Positions 42,735 through 46,461 of a stretch of DNA of 46,461 nucleotides are shown one piece after another (position 1 is the first letter of the stretch; each line of letters opens with the position of its first letter). Made by a program: the position numbers and the translations under genes. Source of the DNA: Rhizobium leucaenae USDA 9039 (lineage in GTDB: Bacteria > Pseudomonadota > Alphaproteobacteria > Rhizobiales > Rhizobiaceae); the NCBI RefSeq assembly GCF_000426285.1, contig NZ_AUFB01000029.1, positions 1 through 46,461 on the forward strand. Direction: 5' to 3'. A model generated the notes under the pieces. It saw only the letters and a list, made by a program, of their open reading frames with translations, made no database searches and was not told where the DNA came from.

Positions 42735-43426
42735 TGTAACGCAGCTCCCATCACATCCATGCGCTTGCGCCAATCTTCAGCCTTGCGCTGTTCATCGACC
42801 TGGACTTGTGCCTGTTGCACCATGCGCAGGCCTTCCAGCCTCAGCACGTCGGTCTGAAGAAAGGCCGTCTCGGCCTGCAGCCGCGCCTGCAAATCGGCGA
42901 TGTCTTTGGCATCACTCGCCGAAGAAATTTTCTGCCGCAATTGATCGATGCCATCGATCCGCTTGGTGGCGGCATCATAAATCTGCTGGCCGAGGCTCAT
43001 CTGCCCGGCATTTTTGTTTTGAACTCGCGATAGCTCCTGCGCGTAAAAATCGTTGGCGTTTGTCTTGTAAGTCGAGTTGTCACTCAAGAATTTTGAGGCG
43101 ACATCCCCGAACACCCCCGAGCCAGAGCCCTTAAACAGGCTTTCGATGGCGGAGAAATCCTGAGGCAACGCTTTTCGGATCGACGGATCGTTCAAGACCC
43201 CGGCAATATCCGCCATGTTGGTCAGTTTGTTCAGCGAGCCGTAAAGCTGTTGTGCCTGCTGAAGCTGCTGATTCAATGTGTCGAGCTGCGATTTTAGCTG
43301 GGCGATACTTTCGATCTGCTTGGTAACCGCGGTTTGGTCGATCACCGGAATGCCCTGCGCCCCGATCGCTTGGGCCGATAGGAACAACGCCAGCATTGCC
43401 GTGGACAGCTTTCTGTACTGGGCCAT
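42731..43426 (-). CDS. virB5: VirB5 minor pilus protein
   Basis: A 231-residue periplasmic protein with a Sec signal (LSTAMLALFLSAQAIGAQG) followed by a long helical, glutamine-rich domain (SQLDTLNQQLQQAQQLYGSL, then NKLTNMADIAGVLN). This is characteristic of VirB5/TrwJ/TraC, which sits at the pilus tip. Its ATG overlaps the virB4 stop by one base (TAATG). Confidence 0.9.
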   Translation of the reverse strand: MAQYRKLSTAMLALFLSAQAIGAQGIPVIDQTAVTKQIESIAQLKSQLDTLNQQLQQAQQLYGSLNKLTNMADIAGVLNDPSIRKALPQDFSAIESLFKGSGSGVFGDVASKFLSDNSTYKTNANDFYAQELSRVQNKNAGQMSLGQQIYDAATKRIDGIDQLRQKISSASDAKDIADLQARLQAETAFLQTDVLRLEGLRMVQQAQVQVDEQRKAEDWRKRMDVMGAALQ

Positions 43427-45792
43427 TAGCCTACACTCCTTCTTTGCTGGAATATCCGCAGCCAGTCGTCTTGGCTGGCTCCGAATTCGGCGCGGATTGC
43501 ATCTGCAAGTTCGACGTTTGCCGTCCGCCCGGAAAGGATCGCGAGTTCGTCATCAAAGCCGTTGAGTTTCAGCTCAGCGACAACGCTGTTGTGGCCCTGC
43601 TTGACGATGAAACGGCGGCTGTCGGGCGAGAGCTCGCGGGAGAGCAATTCGAACTCGCGTTCGGTGAGCTTGAAGCCATCGACGTAGTCGGCGCGGTCGC
43701 CGCGCGGATTCGGCAGGAATATCTGCGTCGGGCATTGTTCGATAATCGTATGCGCAATCGGGGAATTGATAGCATCGCGCGGGCTTTGAGTGGCAAACAG
43801 CATCAACCCGTTCTGCTTCCGGATCGTTTTGAGCTTGTTTTCCGCAAGGTCAAGAAAGCTTGCATCCTGCAATGCTCGCCAGAACTCGTCGATGACAATG
43901 ATGATGCGGCGCCCGTCGATCAATTGTGCGACACGGTGGAAGAGATAGGCCATCAAGGGAGTGCGAATTTCCTCATTGTCGAGAAAGTCCGTCATGTCGT
44001 AGCCGAGGAACTTGGCGCCAATACCAATATCGTCAGCCTCGTTGTCGAAGACCCAACCAAGCGGCCCTCCCCGCTCCCAGCGGCGAAGTTTCGCGGCAAC
44101 CCCTTCCGGATCGGTATTGTTGAGGAATGCGCGCAAAGCTCCGATCGAGCGCTGTTCTCGTGAAAGGTCGGCAAGCCCTTCGATTGCCAGAGCAATATCG
44201 CCGATTTCGGTGACTGAAAGCTCGCGCGCCGTCGAGCCGACGAGCTTGCCGACAAAGCGCGCCAGGAAAACCTTGTTGTGCGGCGTCAATTCTAGAGCCT
44301 TAAACGGCGCGCATTTTGTCGGCTCCCCATTTCTGAGCGGCAGATACGTGCCACCGGCGGCACGTACGAAAAGGTCCGATCCGCGGTCCTTGTCGAAGAA
44401 GACCATGTGCGGATTGTGCTTTTCGAGCTGTGACAGCATGAAATTGACGAGCACGGTTTTTCCAGCGCCCGATGGGCCGCAGATGAAGGTGTTGCCGAGG
44501 TCGCCATAATGGAAGTTGAAATAGAACGGCGAACCTGAGGCTGTCTGCAACATAGCGACTGCCGGCCCCCATTCGTTTCCGTCTTTCTTGCCGACGGGAT
44601 AGGAATGAAAGGGCGAAAGCGCTGCGAAATTGCGCGATGTAATTGCACCTGAGCGGGCTCGGTAACGAAAATTGCCAGGCAATTGCGCCCACCAGGCTGC
44701 CTCAAGCCCGAGATCTTCGCGCGCCACGACCGCTCCGCCGGTGGTCAGATGCGAGCGCGCCTTTGCGAGGTTGCCCGTCAGCTCCTTTACCGAGGATGCG
44801 AACACACAAAGCGACATATGGTGCTCACCGAGGACGAATTGGTTCGATTCTAACTCGTCCATGGCGGCATCGAGCTCCTCGATCTGGGAGACTGCTTTAT
44901 CACCGGAACTGACCATTTGGTTCTGCTTGCGCCCCATGACTGTGCGCGCATCGGTTTTGGACATGAACCCAAAGGATTGCGTCAGGATCAGCTCGAATGG
45001 TGCCGTCAGAATGCCATCCAGCATGCCGCAGCGAGTCCTCGCCGGATACTCCTTGAAACCGAACATGCCGGCGTAACGGCTTGATCCCTCGTGGCGGATC
45101 TCAACAGTCTCGCGCCCGAAGATGAGACGATCGGAATAGATTGCCGAGGAGATCCTGCCATCCGTCAGCGGCACCGGTTCACGGCGGCCGCCGATCAGCT
45201 GATGCAACACTTCGCTCAGTTCGGAAAAAACGATGTCGTCTCGATTATAGAGTGACAGCACACGCGGAGCGAAATGTTGCAGTCCCGCGGTGACATCAGT
45301 CACCTTTTCATGCAGATGCTTCAGACTGTCTCCATCAAGTTCACCCCCCATACGTCTGGCTTTGCGCAGCCGGGTCAGAAGATTTACGAGCTGTTCGGCC
45401 GGATCGCGGCCGGGATGCCAAATAAGGGTGAGATAGAGATCGTTGCGGAACAGATCTTCGCCGACCATACGTTCGCGATATTTGCCATTCACCGTTGCAG
45501 AGAAGGTATTGGCGAACGCGCCTTCTGGATAAGTGTTGTCGCGCCGGCGCAGGACGTGGGTCCAGATTGCCAGACGCTCGTCGGCGATATTGCGGTACAG
45601 CGTGTTGAGATCGCGCTGCAGGCTACTTAGGTCGGTAGCATCGGCCGTCTCGAATGACACTCCCTCCAATGTGATCATCACCATTAATGACCTGGAATCG
45701 AGTGCTACCGCCGTCTCGTCTACAAATCGGACATATGGGATAAACGTTTCCGGCTCGAGTTCTCGGAATTTCAGTCGAGACATGTCAGTCAT
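43426..45792 (-). CDS. virB4: VirB4 ATPase
   Basis: A 788-residue CagE/TrbE/VirB4-type ATPase. N-terminal domain with FIPYVRFVDETAVALDSRSL, C-terminal RecA-like domain with Walker A FICGPSGAGKTVLVNF and Walker B IIIVIDEFWRAL, and the later FATQSPRDAINSPIAHTIIE. It energises pilus biogenesis. The start at 45792 overlaps the virB3 stop; starts at 45810 and 45783 are also possible. No interruption was seen. Confidence 0.94.
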   Translation of the reverse strand: MTDMSRLKFRELEPETFIPYVRFVDETAVALDSRSLMVMITLEGVSFETADATDLSSLQRDLNTLYRNIADERLAIWTHVLRRRDNTYPEGAFANTFSATVNGKYRERMVGEDLFRNDLYLTLIWHPGRDPAEQLVNLLTRLRKARRMGGELDGDSLKHLHEKVTDVTAGLQHFAPRVLSLYNRDDIVFSELSEVLHQLIGGRREPVPLTDGRISSAIYSDRLIFGRETVEIRHEGSSRYAGMFGFKEYPARTRCGMLDGILTAPFELILTQSFGFMSKTDARTVMGRKQNQMVSSGDKAVSQIEELDAAMDELESNQFVLGEHHMSLCVFASSVKELTGNLAKARSHLTTGGAVVAREDLGLEAAWWAQLPGNFRYRARSGAITSRNFAALSPFHSYPVGKKDGNEWGPAVAMLQTASGSPFYFNFHYGDLGNTFICGPSGAGKTVLVNFMLSQLEKHNPHMVFFDKDRGSDLFVRAAGGTYLPLRNGEPTKCAPFKALELTPHNKVFLARFVGKLVGSTARELSVTEIGDIALAIEGLADLSREQRSIGALRAFLNNTDPEGVAAKLRRWERGGPLGWVFDNEADDIGIGAKFLGYDMTDFLDNEEIRTPLMAYLFHRVAQLIDGRRIIIVIDEFWRALQDASFLDLAENKLKTIRKQNGLMLFATQSPRDAINSPIAHTIIEQCPTQIFLPNPRGDRADYVDGFKLTEREFELLSRELSPDSRRFIVKQGHNSVVAELKLNGFDDELAILSGRTANVELADAIRAEFGASQDDWLRIFQQRRSVG

Positions 45793-46225
45793 GACCGAAG
45801 TCCCTTTCATCGTAGCGCCGCAAGAGCCTGAGCGGAGTTATCGAAGCACCATTCCAATGTCTGATGTTGCGCGAACGGCCGCGCGTCTCGACCCAAGCAA
45901 TCAGAGTGCGAAACATATTGTGGTCGTGCTTGACGAGTGCCCGGAAGATGAAGTGAAAAGCCACGCCGACCAATACATAGGCAATCGAGCCGGCGAGAAC
46001 ATAAAGGATGGTCGTCACAATGACATTGATGCCCATCGCTTCCATGGTAACACCTGCAATCATTGCCGGGCGCGTACAGGCGAGAAACAGCACATCTTCT
46101 TCAAATGCAGCTACCTGGCTGCGGATTCCGACGTGAAGCCGGCCGCCAATCCGATCAAAGACCGGCCACCATTCCGATTTGAAGCCGGCCACCGTTCCGA
46201 TCAAAGACCGGCCAGTTTTCGACAC
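45785..46225 (-). CDS. virB3: VirB3 with its N-terminus joined to IS21-end sequence
   Basis: The conserved VirB3 part starts at AFEEDVLFLACTRPAMIAGV and includes the membrane segment INVIVTTILYVLAGSIAYVL, continuing to the charged C-terminus. Ahead of it the open frame (GTG at 46225) is translated from the repeated end of the neighbouring IS21 element (GRSLIGTVAGFKSEWWPVFD). Native VirB3 proteins start only a few residues before EEDVLF, so the insertion has replaced the natural start. A fusion from the IS, or internal initiation at a GTG near VLFLACT, would be needed for expression. Confidence 0.8.
   Translation of the reverse strand: MSKTGRSLIGTVAGFKSEWWPVFDRIGGRLHVGIRSQVAAFEEDVLFLACTRPAMIAGVTMEAMGINVIVTTILYVLAGSIAYVLVGVAFHFIFRALVKHDHNMFRTLIAWVETRGRSRNIRHWNGASITPLRLLRRYDERDFGHD
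46124..46215. repeat. Four tandem 23-bp repeats at an IS21-type element end
   Basis: Units at 46124, 46147, 46170 and 46193 share the pattern TTCCGA...AAG.CCGGCCACC and alternate between GAAGCCGGCC and AAAGACCGGCC forms, i.e. a 46-bp unit twice. Multiple transposase-binding repeats at the ends are typical of IS21 elements. Confidence 0.85.
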
Positions 46226-46290
46226 TGAACATCACTCCCTGGGTCAGCAACTTTGGCATCAAATACCTCGCGGTGAACGAGGGGATTTTG

Positions 46291-46461
46291 ATGCCGGCAA
46301 AGAGAAGGCTGACCATGAGACATTTGCGACAAATGCTGCGGCTTGCAGCAAGCGGAACCAGCTCGCGTGAGATTGCCGTCGTGTTGGGAATTGCGCGTAG
46401 CACGGTGCAGGATAATCTGCAGCGCGCAGCGGCGGCTGGGTTAAACTGGCCCTTGCCTGGG
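46291..46461 (+). CDS. istA: IS21-family transposase IstA (N-terminal part)
   Basis: The first 57 residues are visible: MPAKRRLTMRHLRQMLRLAA, SGTSSREIAVVLGIARSTVQ and DNLQRAAAAGLNWPLPG, the N-terminal helix-turn-helix of IstA. The ATG follows GAGGGG. The catalytic DDE part and istB lie outside the window. Confidence 0.88.
   Translation, partial: MPAKRRLTMRHLRQMLRLAASGTSSREIAVVLGIARSTVQDNLQRAAAAGLNWPLPG

Larger units (their letters stand above)
46124..46461 (+). mobile_element. IS21-family element, left end (continues beyond window)
   Basis: The end repeats are followed by istA reading rightwards out of the window. The exact outer boundary is uncertain (about 46110-46124). It abuts virB3, and virB2/virB1 are not seen on this side. 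Confidence 0.85.

Noticed and set aside
1..46461. CRISPR arrays, tRNA or rRNA genes, riboswitches
   Set aside because: No regularly spaced repeats, cloverleaf-like segments or rRNA-like stretches were recognised; the only tandem repeats are the IS21 end repeats.

Overview
The window looks like an accessory replicon or genomic island of a rhizobium-type alphaproteobacterium (Rhizobiales). This is inferred from gene content: a VirB/Trw-type conjugation operon, FixJ-type regulators, a sugar-type ABC importer, IS3 and IS21 elements, GANTC-rich spacers and GC-rich codon use. No ribosomal, tRNA or housekeeping gene and no CRISPR array is visible. Everything here is read by eye; family names rest on motifs and not on a database search.

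Layout. 1-5.5 kb: the start of a filamentous-haemagglutinin-type two-partner-secretion protein running off the left edge, a zinc-ribbon transposase-like protein, a lipoprotein, and several decayed genes (a WYL-type regulator remnant and a DUF4419 gene broken in three or more places). 6.2-9.8 kb: a large intact autotransporter. 9.9-13.1 kb: a graveyard holding a transposase remnant, a frameshifted lipoprotein, an AT-rich toxin tip of deaminase type with a frameshifted Imm1-like immunity gene, and a PAS sensor-kinase remnant next to an intact receiver protein. 13.5-16.3 kb: a sugar-type ABC importer (ATPase, permease, binding protein). 16.7-21.5 kb: a giant kinase/ATPase signalling protein cut by an IS3 element whose other end cuts a DUF3237 gene.

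21.6-37 kb: a dense cluster of small catabolic or detoxification enzymes in short divergent operons: two SnoaL/NTF2-like proteins, DUF3237, epoxide hydrolase, metallo-beta-lactamase-fold lactonase (decayed), GlcG/HbpS-like protein, alpha/beta hydrolase (amber-interrupted), DJ-1/PfpI protein, two crotonases, nitronate monooxygenase-like protein, SDR, RidA, and two FixJ-type response regulators. Two repeated DNA motifs tie the cluster together. Motif 1 (core ACACCWTYGTACAATAG) occurs six times, always pointing at a downstream start codon. Motif 2 (core CATAGGTATYGNCMATACY) occurs three times, 70-87 bp from start codons. Several enzymes carry Tat or Sec signals, including a crotonase with an N-terminal signal peptide, so part of the pathway may be periplasmic. 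This apparently co-regulated, partly exported enzyme set is the best candidate for an undescribed system.

37.5-46.2 kb: a complete-looking virB11-virB3 operon, read right to left, with an EexN-like entry-exclusion lipoprotein between virB5 and virB6. An IS21-family element with four 23-bp end repeats sits directly against the 5' end of virB3; virB2 and virB1 are not visible. Many single-base breaks lie in short homopolymers, so some pseudogenes may be assembly errors; others (in-frame TGA or TAG) cannot be explained that way.
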